Shown here: in pieces, positions 43,691 through 52,053 of the stretch | Numbering within the stretch: the first letter of the stretch is position 1 | Layout of the letters: each line of letters opens with the position of its first letter | Assembly (NCBI GenBank): GCA_002748835.1 | Contig: PDTL01000016.1 | Location: 84,655-148,654, forward strand | DNA length: 64,000 nucleotides | Reading direction: 5' to 3' | Source of the DNA: Deltaproteobacteria bacterium | GTDB lineage: Bacteria > Desulfobacterota > Desulfobacteria > Desulfobacterales > GCA-2748835 | Translations under genes and position numbers: made by a program | The notes under the pieces: generated by a model | What the model was told of the DNA's origin: nothing | Databases searched by the model: none | What the model saw: the letters and a program-made list of their open reading frames with translations, nothing else

Positions 43691-43900
43691 ATTGTGCTTT
43701 CCCCCCGTACCCGTCGGCGCAACGCCATGTCGACCTGCCGGGACCTACTGATGAGACTCAGGCATCCTGCCTGTTATGTAAACCATAAAGATTTATCGAA
43801 GGTACCTGTGCTTCCAATAAAGATCCACCATATATAAAATCAAATTCATTTACAATCAACCGAATAAAATCTAATTTATCAAGTATATTCTAAAAGCGTT

Positions 43901-45133
43901 TCAGTGTTTCCTTTTTTTTCTCCGGCGTTTTATGGATGCCTCATTCTCGGCAATCAGCTCCTCGACAGACTGCTCGCCTGAAAACAAAAGGGTCTGCGCA
44001 TAGTCCGCACGCCCGACCGTGAGTACGTCAACCGGTTTTCCAATATGGGTTTCTATATCGGCCAGCAAGGTTTTTTCCTTAGGACTGCAGAAACTCAATG
44101 CCACCCCTTTACGCACACCGCGGCCAGTCCGTCCCACACGATGGACATAATTTTCCGCAACCTCCGGCAGGTCATAATTGATCACCCCGTCCACATCCGG
44201 AATGTCAATCCCCCGGGCCGACACATCGGTTGCCACCAGCAGACGCACCTCATCTTTCCGCATGGCATCCATGACCGCGAGGCGCTCGTTCTGATCCTTG
44301 GCCCCATGAATGCTGACCGCCGAAATACCAACCCGGTTCATGGCGTTTACCACCCGTTCGGCCCGCACACGCGTACGGACAAAAATCACCAACTTGCTGT
44401 CCGGATGTTCCCGGATATACCGTTCCAGAAAAAACCGTTTATCGTCCATGGCCACAAAAACAACCGCATGGGACACATTTTTTGACACCGGGTCTTCCGG
44501 AGAGATCTGGATACGAATGGCGGCGGTATTCACCTGGGTATAGGCAAGCTTCTTGATTTTCGGGTTGATGGTGGCAGAAAAGAAAAGCGTCTGGTGCCGG
44601 CGGGTGAGTTTTTTTTTGACAGACCGGATATCGTCGATGAACCCCAGATCCAGCATCCGGTCCGCTTCGTCGAGAATCAGGGTATCGACCCGGTCCAAAC
44701 GGATGTATTTCTGATGAATAAGATCGAACATCCTTCCGGGCGTCGCAACCAGTACATCAATACCGTCCTGGAGTCTACGGACTTGCGCATCCTGCGCCAC
44801 GCCCCCGTACAGGGCAAACGTCTTTACTTTCGTATGTCTGGAAAAAGAATTGAAGACGTCCCCGATCTGAGCGGCCAGCTCCCGGGTGGGCACCAGAACA
44901 AGGCACCGGATGCCGTAGGTGCGCCGGCTTGATTTGAAACGGTGGATCCGATCAATCACCGGAATGGCAAAGGCTGCGGTTTTGCCGGTTCCGGTGGGCG
45001 CGATGGCCAGTACATCTTCGCCCTTCTGGATGGAGGGGATCGCCTTGTACTGGATATCCGTGGGCCGTTTGAACCCTGCAACCTTCAAATTTTTCTTGAT
45101 GCTGTCTGATATGTAATACTGATCAAACTTCAC
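43901..45133 (-). CDS. DEAD-box RNA helicase (RhlE-like)
   Basis: The start is GTG 45133 with GGAGG five bases upstream. The 410-aa protein has the standard DEAD-box motifs: Q motif (GFKRPTDIQYKAIPSIQKG), motif I APTGTGKTAAF, PTRELAAQI, motif II ILDEADRMLDLGF, motif III FSATI, then VATDVSARGIDIPDV and HRVGRTGR. A Lys/Arg-rich C-terminal tail (KRRRKKRKH) fits RhlE. It acts in RNA remodelling and ribosome or degradosome functions. It is a single gene divergent from the TauE-type gene, with nothing recognisable in the 291-bp gap except an inverted repeat. Confidence 0.93.
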   Translation of the reverse strand: MKFDQYYISDSIKKNLKVAGFKRPTDIQYKAIPSIQKGEDVLAIAPTGTGKTAAFAIPVIDRIHRFKSSRRTYGIRCLVLVPTRELAAQIGDVFNSFSRHTKVKTFALYGGVAQDAQVRRLQDGIDVLVATPGRMFDLIHQKYIRLDRVDTLILDEADRMLDLGFIDDIRSVKKKLTRRHQTLFFSATINPKIKKLAYTQVNTAAIRIQISPEDPVSKNVSHAVVFVAMDDKRFFLERYIREHPDSKLVIFVRTRVRAERVVNAMNRVGISAVSIHGAKDQNERLAVMDAMRKDEVRLLVATDVSARGIDIPDVDGVINYDLPEVAENYVHRVGRTGRGVRKGVALSFCSPKEKTLLADIETHIGKPVDVLTVGRADYAQTLLFSGEQSVEELIAENEASIKRRRKKRKH

Positions 45134-45342
45134 CCATGCCTCCTTTTACATTCCGGGATCCACCATCTGGTTTCAACAGACAGGGTACCACTGTCCGCAA
45201 GGAATCACAAACCGCTTTCTCATTTCAAACAAGCGCTCCCTCCTATCCATTTTGTCCTTGATACCTGCTGAAATAACAGCGTATGGATAAAACCAGCTCA
45301 ATGAAAGGAGGCTGCAGGCCATCCTTAAAACCGCTTACCTGT

Positions 45343-45394
45343 CATCTATCTGATAGCATTGAATAGCTAATTCGATAAAAGATCCAGATAGATG
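45343..45394. promoter_or_regulatory. Inverted repeat upstream of the TauE/SafE-type gene
   Basis: CATCTATCTG (45343-45352) and CAGATAGATG (45385-45394) are perfect inverted repeats separated by 32 bases and lie 31 bp upstream of the start codon at 45425. They could be operator half-sites for a dimeric regulator or a long-looped hairpin. No function is known. Confidence 0.35.
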
Positions 45395-45424
45395 CGCTGA
45401 AGCCCGAAAAACAGGAGCGCCTTC

Positions 45425-46222
45425 ATGATTGAAACCCTGATACTCTATTCCGGTGTGGGTGCCATTGCCGGTGTTCTGGCGGGTCTTCTCGGTATTGGTG
45501 GCGGGCTTGTCATTGTTCCCATGCTGGTGTTCTGCTTTACCCGGAATGCCATACCCCCGGAACTGATCATGCATCTGGCCCTGGGCACCTCCCTTGCCAG
45601 CATCATGTTCACCTCCGTCTCCAGCCTGCTCGCCCATCACAGGCGCGGAGCCGTGCGCTGGTCTGTGGTTCAACGCATCACCGGCGGCATTCTCATCGGC
45701 ACATTTCTGGGCGCCTGGGTTGCGGCACAGATGCCCACGCTGTATCTGAAGGGATTTTTCGTTGTCTTTCTTCTGGTGGTGGGCACGCAGATGGCACTGG
45801 ATAAAAAACCGAAACCCAGCCGCAGCCTGCCCGGTTCAGCGGGAATGCTGGGTACCGGGACAATGATCGGCGGGGTCTCCAGTCTGGTGGGGATCGGTGG
45901 TGGTAGCCTTTCGGTTCCCTTTATGGTCTGGTGCAACATCCCCATTCACCAGTCCATCGGTACGGCATCCGCCATCGGGTTTCCCATTGCCATTGCCGGG
46001 ACCGCCGGATTTATTCTAAACGGCTGGAAAAACCCGCTGCTGCCTGCCTGGTCTCTGGGTTATGTCTACCTGCCCGCGCTGGCCGGTATTGTGATGTTCA
46101 GCGTGATCACCGCACCGGTGGGCGCCATGCTGGCCCACCGACTGCCCGTGGCAAAACTCAAACGGATCTTTGCCGGTTTTATTTTTATCATGGCGATTCG
46201 CATGGCCGCTGGCATAATTTAG
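45425..46222 (+). CDS. TauE/SafE-family membrane exporter
   Basis: This 265-aa polytopic membrane protein has eight to nine helices. The family repeats are visible: GVLAGLLGIGGGLVIVPMLVF, near the N terminus, and MIGGVSSLVGIGGGSLSVPFMVW in the second half. Each contains the conserved GIGGG turn. The family exports sulphite, sulphoacetate or related anions, but the substrate cannot be inferred. It starts at ATG 45425, divergent from the DEAD-box gene. It ends six bases before the converging propeller gene. Confidence 0.88.
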   Translation: MIETLILYSGVGAIAGVLAGLLGIGGGLVIVPMLVFCFTRNAIPPELIMHLALGTSLASIMFTSVSSLLAHHRRGAVRWSVVQRITGGILIGTFLGAWVAAQMPTLYLKGFFVVFLLVVGTQMALDKKPKPSRSLPGSAGMLGTGTMIGGVSSLVGIGGGSLSVPFMVWCNIPIHQSIGTASAIGFPIAIAGTAGFILNGWKNPLLPAWSLGYVYLPALAGIVMFSVITAPVGAMLAHRLPVAKLKRIFAGFIFIMAIRMAAGII

Positions 46223-46228
46223 AAAGGT

Positions 46229-47128
46229 TCAATTTCCACGCATGCGGAAACGTTCCTTATGCCCGATGCCGATGGCAGACAACCGGTTCTGCTTCATATG
46301 GGGAATCACCACCGTATTTCTGGCAGCCATACAGCAGATCAACCCGGCTCCTGGTACCAGGGTCCTTAGTTTTTCCGACTGTCCGTCCGGGCCGATTTTC
46401 AGTAAATCATCGGATCCGCCGCGAAGGGTGAACAGGTGCTGTTTCCCGTCCGCAGCCAGCCCAAATAAGGGCCCCATCGGCGCGGACGCACGGAGAATGC
46501 GTTTTTTTTCAACGGATATAAACAGAAGCCGGCCCCGTCGTTTTTTATTTCCTTCACACGCCACCACCAGTTCCCCGCCGGACATCACCAGACTGACGGG
46601 CTTCATCAGAGCAGAGCTGCTGATCCAGGGGAGCAGCGCTCCGTTTTCGAGCTTATAGATCAGCCCTGCGGACCGGTCTGACACAAAGACCTCCCCCTTG
46701 TCACCCCCTGTCACTCCAGTCAGTTCCGCAGCACCGACTGCCGGAATCCGGTTGACCACCCGGGCTGAAGAGATCGCCACCACGGCCAAGGTATCAATAT
46801 CCGCCACATACAGGGCATCTCCGACAACAGCCATGCCGCGCGGTGCATTCAATCCCTGCACCCAAAGGGTCTTTTCCACACTCCCGTTTGGCCGGACACG
46901 GCTGATGAAGCCGTTCCCATCTTTTTCCATCACCCTGCCGTTCACGTTTGCCACATAAATACAGCCGCGCCGATGATCCCAGGCAGCCGCAGACGGTTCG
47001 CGGAACATGCCCCCGACTTCCCAGAGGTTCACCGATTTGGGCAATTCCCGCACCGCCGGCGCCTGGGCATAAACCGTCGGTACCCCCATCAGGCAGCTTA
47101 TCAGCATGATCACGCAGCGAAAGACCAT
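46229..47128 (-). CDS. Secreted beta-propeller (NHL/SMP-30-like) protein
   Basis: The protein has 299 residues from ATG 47128, with GGAGG four bases before it; a longer frame to 47191 is unlikely. A signal peptide (IMLISCLMGVPTVYAQA) is followed by repeated propeller blades such as EPSAAAWDHRRGCIYVANVNGRVM, APRGMAVVGDALYVADIDTL, and FVSDRSAGLIYKLENGALLPW. This NHL/SMP-30-like fold serves for ligand or protein binding. There are no obvious catalytic residues, so it may be a periplasmic binding or sensor protein. It follows the unknown 288-aa membrane gene on the same strand after a 123-bp gap. Confidence 0.75.
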   Translation of the reverse strand: MVFRCVIMLISCLMGVPTVYAQAPAVRELPKSVNLWEVGGMFREPSAAAWDHRRGCIYVANVNGRVMEKDGNGFISRVRPNGSVEKTLWVQGLNAPRGMAVVGDALYVADIDTLAVVAISSARVVNRIPAVGAAELTGVTGGDKGEVFVSDRSAGLIYKLENGALLPWISSSALMKPVSLVMSGGELVVACEGNKKRRGRLLFISVEKKRILRASAPMGPLFGLAADGKQHLFTLRGGSDDLLKIGPDGQSEKLRTLVPGAGLICCMAARNTVVIPHMKQNRLSAIGIGHKERFRMRGN

Positions 47129-47251
47129 TATACCTCCATTATCTATTAACTTTTCACAATTTTCTTTCCGTTGAAACGGTGTAAACAGCATACCCGGGAT
47201 CCAAACGCCAGGAAACCGCGAAAAAAAGATCCTGCAGCTGATTGTCAGCTA

Positions 47252-48118
47252 TCAGCACGTACGATGGCTATCATCGCCTTTGTCCGGATCCGCTTCAAAC
47301 CGCTGAAACACCACGACAACCGCCAGTACATAAAAGACCGCCACAACCCCGAGGCCGGCACCCAGGGCCATGGGTGCCACCAATGCCACGCGGATCACCA
47401 CGGCAGCCACGGCAAAGGCGGAATTCCGGAAAGCGATCCGATAATTCTGCGTATAAATCAGCGCGATCAGAACCATCAGCACATCACTGAAAATCAGGAC
47501 CGTAAAAAACCGTTCAAAGACGCGCTCAGGGTGCCCATGCAGCACCATGGTGACAAGATTATTCAAACAGATCCACGCAAAGGAGAAAAGAAGCACCAGG
47601 GCAATTCCCTTTTTCACCCGGATAAAGTCGCCGGCTTCGGTTTTTGGAATTCCAACCGGCTCTTCTTCGGCCATGCTCTGATACACGCAAATCACCGCAA
47701 AAATGATAAGCGCTCCCATCGCGGTCGCCCCCACATCCGGCAGAATCCCGACGGCTTTATCCCAGGTCAGGGGTTCTCCCACATCCGCGATTTGCTTGAA
47801 GGTCCCCCGCAGCAGGATCAGGGAGAGAATTTCAAACTGCTTGCCCACAGAGGCGGTAATGGACTGGACAAAACTAAAGACCAGGCCAACGGATTCAAAC
47901 ACCAGAAGCAGGGTAAACGACACTTCCACCGCCACCAGATGGTTTGTGGACACCCGTATCTGGAGCGAACCCGGCAGAAGGTTCCATCTCGCCGCCTCGA
48001 TCAGGCAGAGGGAAATAAAAAACGCCAGCAGAAGAAGCCCGCCCTGAACCCGGCGACACGCCCCGCTCTCCCATAAACGGGCAATCCGATCAAACAGGGT
48101 TTCAATCCTAAACAGCAT
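47252..48118 (-). CDS. Polytopic membrane protein of unknown family
   Basis: The 288-aa protein has about seven membrane helices (GGLLLLAFFISLCLIEAAR, VAVEVSFTLLLVFESVGLVFSFV, AMGALIIFAVICVYQS, GIALVLLFSFAWICLN, FFTVLIFSDVLMVLIALIY, FAVAAVVIRVALVAPMALGAGLGVVAVFYVLAVVVVF). I do not recognise a Pfam-type signature. A pair of charged loops (ADVGEPLTWDKAVG and EEEPVGIPKTEAGDFIRVKKG) may be cytoplasmic. It lies upstream of the propeller gene on the same strand and could be co-transcribed; no function is proposed. Confidence 0.6.
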   Translation of the reverse strand: MLFRIETLFDRIARLWESGACRRVQGGLLLLAFFISLCLIEAARWNLLPGSLQIRVSTNHLVAVEVSFTLLLVFESVGLVFSFVQSITASVGKQFEILSLILLRGTFKQIADVGEPLTWDKAVGILPDVGATAMGALIIFAVICVYQSMAEEEPVGIPKTEAGDFIRVKKGIALVLLFSFAWICLNNLVTMVLHGHPERVFERFFTVLIFSDVLMVLIALIYTQNYRIAFRNSAFAVAAVVIRVALVAPMALGAGLGVVAVFYVLAVVVVFQRFEADPDKGDDSHRTC

Positions 48119-48418
48119 ACAGCCTCCGCATATGCACCTGATAAACGCTTCATACAGACCTTTTTACCCAACCATTTAAAACCATGATAGAGACACGGTA
48201 TCAACGCATTGAATCTTTCATACCCTGGGCGTGCTGTCCACGTTAAATGTGCGCTAGTAGCCCTGATTACAACGGCAGAAGTTTTCAGTTATGCGCAATC
48301 TGTTTTGCCGTATGACACCATCATCCTGGCAGTATCGTTGCCAAGCTGTCACAATTATCCTATGATCAGGTTACCGTGATTGACGGATCAACAACGACAC
48401 CTAAAGGATCCTGTATTG
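48119..48418. other. Gene-free stretch upstream of the Rpn-family gene
   Basis: These 300 bases lie between two divergently oriented genes. I see no ORF with coding character, no RNA gene and no convincing promoter pair. It presumably carries promoters for the 48118 minus-strand gene and the 48419 plus-strand gene. Confidence 0.5.
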
Positions 48419-49468
48419 ATGGAATCCCTGCACCAACCCCATGACCGTTTCTTTAAATCGGTATTCACCCGGACGGAAACCGTGATTGAATTTCTCAATC
48501 TGCATCTCCCCCAAACGGTTCGGGATCTCTTTGACATGGAAACCATTGATTACGCGAATGACTCCTATGTGGATCCGTCCCTTGCCGCAACCCAATCCGA
48601 TCTTCTCGTCAAAGCGTACCTGAAAGACGGCACACCCGGTTTCATCTACATTCTTTTTGAACACAAAAGTCACCCGGATCACATGGCGGTCTTTCAGTTG
48701 ACCCGCTACATGCTGAATATCTGGGATATGGAACGGAAAAAGAATTTCGGTGAGCCGTTCCCGGTGATCATTCCGTTAATCTTTTATCACGGAAAAACCC
48801 GGTGGCGTACCGTTTCGACATTTCGAGACTATTTCAATCACTACCCGAAAGCACTTCACCCCTATGTACCGGATTTTACCTGCCTGTTCTGGGATGCCAC
48901 GGCCTTTTCCGATGAGACGATTCGCGGTGGTGTGTTCCTGAAAGCGTCGCTTCTGCTTCTGAAACATATCATGCAAAAAGATCTCGCAGATAAACTACCG
49001 GAAATTCTTTCTTTGATGAAACCTGTACTCCAGGAGTCCTCCGGATTGAGATTTTTTGAAACCATGCTACGGTATATCCTTAATGCAGCACCGGATGATC
49101 GGATCAATTATGAACAATTGACAGCTGCCGTCGACGCGGCAGTGTCACAGGAAAAGGGAGAACAGATCATGCCCACAATTGCCGACCGCCTCAGAGAAGA
49201 AGGGTTGCTGAAAGGGATGCAACAGGGGATGGAAAAAGGAATGCAGCAGGGCATACAGCAAGGGATGGTCAAAAAGGCACAGGAATCTGTGATAGATACC
49301 CTGGAGTTCAAATTCAGCCAGATTCCCTTCCATACCATTCATGCCATTCAAGAAATTGATAACCTGGAACGGTTGAAACAGCTTCACCGCCTTGCCCTGC
49401 AAAGTGAATCCCTGGCAGATTTCAACCAAAACCGCTCTGAAATGGGAAATGACCTGCCCAGGGCCTGA
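48419..49468 (+). CDS. Rpn/YhgA-like recombination-promoting nuclease
   Basis: The chosen start is ATG 48419 (349 aa), with AAAGGA ten bases upstream; a TTG at 48380 would add 13 residues. The N-terminal domain fits the Rpn/PD-(D/E)XK family: HDRFFKSVFTRTETVIEFLNLHLP, then SDLLVKAYLKDG and GFIYILFEHKSHPDHMAVFQLTRYML, where Asp and EHKS are the nuclease motifs. The C-terminal third contains a coiled-coil with short tandem units (GMQQGMEKGMQQGIQQGM). Rpn proteins nick DNA and promote recA-independent recombination. The active-site residues appear present, so it may be functional. Confidence 0.85.
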   Translation: MESLHQPHDRFFKSVFTRTETVIEFLNLHLPQTVRDLFDMETIDYANDSYVDPSLAATQSDLLVKAYLKDGTPGFIYILFEHKSHPDHMAVFQLTRYMLNIWDMERKKNFGEPFPVIIPLIFYHGKTRWRTVSTFRDYFNHYPKALHPYVPDFTCLFWDATAFSDETIRGGVFLKASLLLLKHIMQKDLADKLPEILSLMKPVLQESSGLRFFETMLRYILNAAPDDRINYEQLTAAVDAAVSQEKGEQIMPTIADRLREEGLLKGMQQGMEKGMQQGIQQGMVKKAQESVIDTLEFKFSQIPFHTIHAIQEIDNLERLKQLHRLALQSESLADFNQNRSEMGNDLPRA

Positions 49469-49542
49469 ACCCGCATACCCGATACCCGAGCACAGGGTGG
49501 TATCGCCACGCCCCTTGAAAAGGGCATCTGCCGCGCCATCCG

Positions 49543-50814
49543 TTAGGCAGAAAGCACCACAGCCATTCGGCTGGTGGCGGTGGCAATCAGCCGCCCATCC
49601 GGTGTGCGGGCCTCTCCCCGCATCATGATATACCGCCGGGACACCTCCTGCCGGAATACCGTGACAATCAGTTTTTTTGCCTTCACGGCCAGGGGCCGAA
49701 GATAGGTCGTGTTCAGGTCCAGCGACGTGGTTACCCCTTCGGTCTCCAGAATGGAAAAAGGGCCGAAGGCATTGTCAAAGGCAGCAGATATCCATCCGCC
49801 CTGCATCGTACCGGCCGGGTTGGTGAAATCGGAAGTTGTCGGCACCTCGATGGAAAAAGACTTGCCCGGGGTGTAGCCCAGGTGTTTCACCTTCATATGG
49901 GTGACGCACAGGGGCGGTAAGGTCAGGCTGGCGGTCTCCGGGCCCAGGCGGTTCATGATTTTCCGGATCTCTTGATGGTATTCAGTCAGATGCGCTGTTT
50001 TTTCCGGCTGACGCCTGTTTCCCGCACCGGAAACCGAAATCTCCCCTTTCAGGTATAACCGGGCCTGACCGGTGATTTTTACGCGATCCCCGCCTCTTTG
50101 GCAGCGCAGTTTCCCGCCCCGCGCTGATACCTGAAGCGCCGTGAATTCGGTTTTTCCAGTACGCCCTTCCCAGTACGGCACCAAGGTGCAGTGGGCAGAA
50201 CCGGTCACCGGATCTTCATTGATTCCCATCCGGGGTCCGAAATAACGAGAGATAAAATCAACCGTGTCACCGGGAGCCGTGACGATGATGCCCCGGGCAT
50301 CCAGCCTGGCAAGGGCTGAAAACGCGGGGGTGAGTGTGCGCACCACGGACTCGCTGTCAAACACCGCCAGGTAATCCGGCCCTTTGAGTAACGCAACCGG
50401 TTCTGCCCCCAGCGCCGCTGCCAATGCAGGTATGGGCTCGCAGGGCACTGCCGGCTGGGCCGGAAAATCAAGGGTCAATCCAGCGTGCGAGCGGATTACA
50501 AACAGGTCTCCGCTAAACCGGGAGGAAAACATGAGCGGGCCTGATCCGTTTTTCAGCTCATTAAACACAACAAAGGCCGCTGCCAGGGTTGCATGTCCGC
50601 ACAGTTCCACTTCCACGGTGGGAGTAAACCACCGGATCGCATACTGATTCGGTCCGGTCTTCCGGATAAAAGCGGTTTCAGACACGTTGTTTTCCCGGGC
50701 GATATTCTGCAGCAGCGAATCTTCGAGTTCCTGATCCAGCACACAGACAGCAGCCGGATTTCCGGCAAACAGCCGGTCTGTAAACGCATCCACCTGATAT
50801 AAGGGAATCTGCAT
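49543..50814 (-). CDS. PhzF-like epimerase fused to PaaI-type thioesterase
   Basis: The start is ATG 50814 (423 aa). Residues 1-260 are a PhzF-type isomerase: QVDAFTDRLFAGNPAAVCVL, NNVSETAFI with the catalytic Glu, and DPVTGSAHCTLVPYW. Residues 275-420 are a hotdog-fold PaaI-type thioesterase (TMQGGWISAAFDNAFGPFSILE and SLDLNTTYLRPLAVKAKKLIV). PhzF-family members act in isomerisation of cyclic or amino-acid substrates; PaaI thioesterases release CoA from acyl thioesters. The two modules are joined by a short linker without a stop or frameshift, so a fusion gene is the simplest reading. It converges with the Rpn-family gene; no pathway partners are nearby. Confidence 0.88.
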   Translation of the reverse strand: MQIPLYQVDAFTDRLFAGNPAAVCVLDQELEDSLLQNIARENNVSETAFIRKTGPNQYAIRWFTPTVEVELCGHATLAAAFVVFNELKNGSGPLMFSSRFSGDLFVIRSHAGLTLDFPAQPAVPCEPIPALAAALGAEPVALLKGPDYLAVFDSESVVRTLTPAFSALARLDARGIIVTAPGDTVDFISRYFGPRMGINEDPVTGSAHCTLVPYWEGRTGKTEFTALQVSARGGKLRCQRGGDRVKITGQARLYLKGEISVSGAGNRRQPEKTAHLTEYHQEIRKIMNRLGPETASLTLPPLCVTHMKVKHLGYTPGKSFSIEVPTTSDFTNPAGTMQGGWISAAFDNAFGPFSILETEGVTTSLDLNTTYLRPLAVKAKKLIVTVFRQEVSRRYIMMRGEARTPDGRLIATATSRMAVVLSA

Positions 50815-51027
50815 GGGTAGCTTTCCTTTCACATCATCACGGTTGCTTCACATCCCCCTGTCTTAGTACAGAATACACTGACCTGCAACGCGGTAATTTG
50901 ACATGAACACCAATTCCCATTGCCTGCCTTTCATGAAACCGTGACCATTTTATCCGGTGAAACAGACCGTTTTCTCAACAACTGCCAGCGCATGCGGGAT
51001 GAGTGGATCCGTTGCGCCGCCGTTTTT

Positions 51028-52053
51028 TCAGGATGCCGTAGGAAAGAAAAGCACTCCATCTGAGGCAATTTCCAGCAAACCCTTTCTTCCCGCTGTCCAC
51101 GCGGTTTTTCTTGAATCAAGCACCACCATGGTATGACCGCCTGCCGCCACATGGATCAGGGTAAAGCTGCCGCAGAATTCTGCCCGTTTTACCGCAAACG
51201 GGATTCCCCTGCCTGCGGTATTTTCATGCAGGAACACATGGTGGGGCCTGAAGAACAGCGTACCCATACCCTCTGAAAGACCGATGCGCGTCACCCGTAT
51301 CCCGTCATCCGTAATAAACCATCCGTTTTTAACGCAACCTGAAAGGGTGTTGGACAGGCCCAGAAAGGTACCGGTAAACAGGTCTTTGGGATTTTCGTAC
51401 AGGGCCTTCGGTGATCCGGTCTGCAAAATAGCGCCGTCTTTCATAACAGCAATGCGATCCGAAAGCGTCAGGGCCTCTTCCTGGTCATGGGTAACGTAGA
51501 GCGTGGTCAAGGACAAGCGGTCATGGATTTCCCGGATCTCCCGGCGCAGGTCAACGCGCAGGCGAGCATCCAGGGCAGACAATGGCTCATCTAACAGCAG
51601 TACCGACGGGTTGGGTGCAATGGCCCTGGCAAGGGCCACCCGCTGCTGTTCTCCGCCGGACAGGGTGGCAGGAAAGACATCGGCTTTTTCAGACAGACGA
51701 ACCAGAGACAAAAGGTCGCGGACCCGTGCCATCCGCTCTTTCTTCCCTGCTTTGCCCAGTTTTAATCCATATGCCACATTATCCGCCACCGTGCGGTGGG
51801 GAAACAGGGCGTAATCCTGAAACACCAGACCGATGCCGCGCTTTTCAGGAGGGATACGCGTGATATCCCGGCCAGCCAAGAGGAGGGTTCCACTATCAAC
51901 CGGCTCAAGGCCTGCCACCAGGCGCAGCAAGGTCGACTTTCCGCACCCGGACGGACCGATAACGCAGCGAAATTCTCCTTGTTCCACAGACAAATTCACC
52001 CGAAGGGAAAAATCGCCGCAGGTATAAATCAGATCAGTTACCTTCAGCGTCAA
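51028..52053 (-). CDS. Thiamine/iron-type ABC transporter ATP-binding protein (ThiQ-like)
   Basis: A 341-aa ATPase with start TTG 52053, which has GGGAGGA upstream and overlaps the permease stop by 20 bp. The motifs are Walker A GPSGCGKST, Q-loop FQDYALFPH, signature LSGGEQQRVALARAI, Walker B VLLLDEPLSALD and the H-loop YVTHDQEEA. The C-terminal 100 residues form a TOBE-like domain. It is longer than ThiQ of E. coli (about 230 aa) and more like FbpC/PotA. It is encoded with a ThiB-like binding protein and a fused permease, so thiamine uptake is likely, though iron or a similar ligand is possible. Confidence 0.85.
   Translation of the reverse strand: MTLKVTDLIYTCGDFSLRVNLSVEQGEFRCVIGPSGCGKSTLLRLVAGLEPVDSGTLLLAGRDITRIPPEKRGIGLVFQDYALFPHRTVADNVAYGLKLGKAGKKERMARVRDLLSLVRLSEKADVFPATLSGGEQQRVALARAIAPNPSVLLLDEPLSALDARLRVDLRREIREIHDRLSLTTLYVTHDQEEALTLSDRIAVMKDGAILQTGSPKALYENPKDLFTGTFLGLSNTLSGCVKNGWFITDDGIRVTRIGLSEGMGTLFFRPHHVFLHENTAGRGIPFAVKRAEFCGSFTLIHVAAGGHTMVVLDSRKTAWTAGRKGLLEIASDGVLFFPTAS

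Noticed and set aside
47171..48076. 301-aa open frame on the plus strand
   Set aside because: It is opposite the 288-aa membrane-protein gene and is rich in Lys, His and Gln in a pattern typical of antisense reading.
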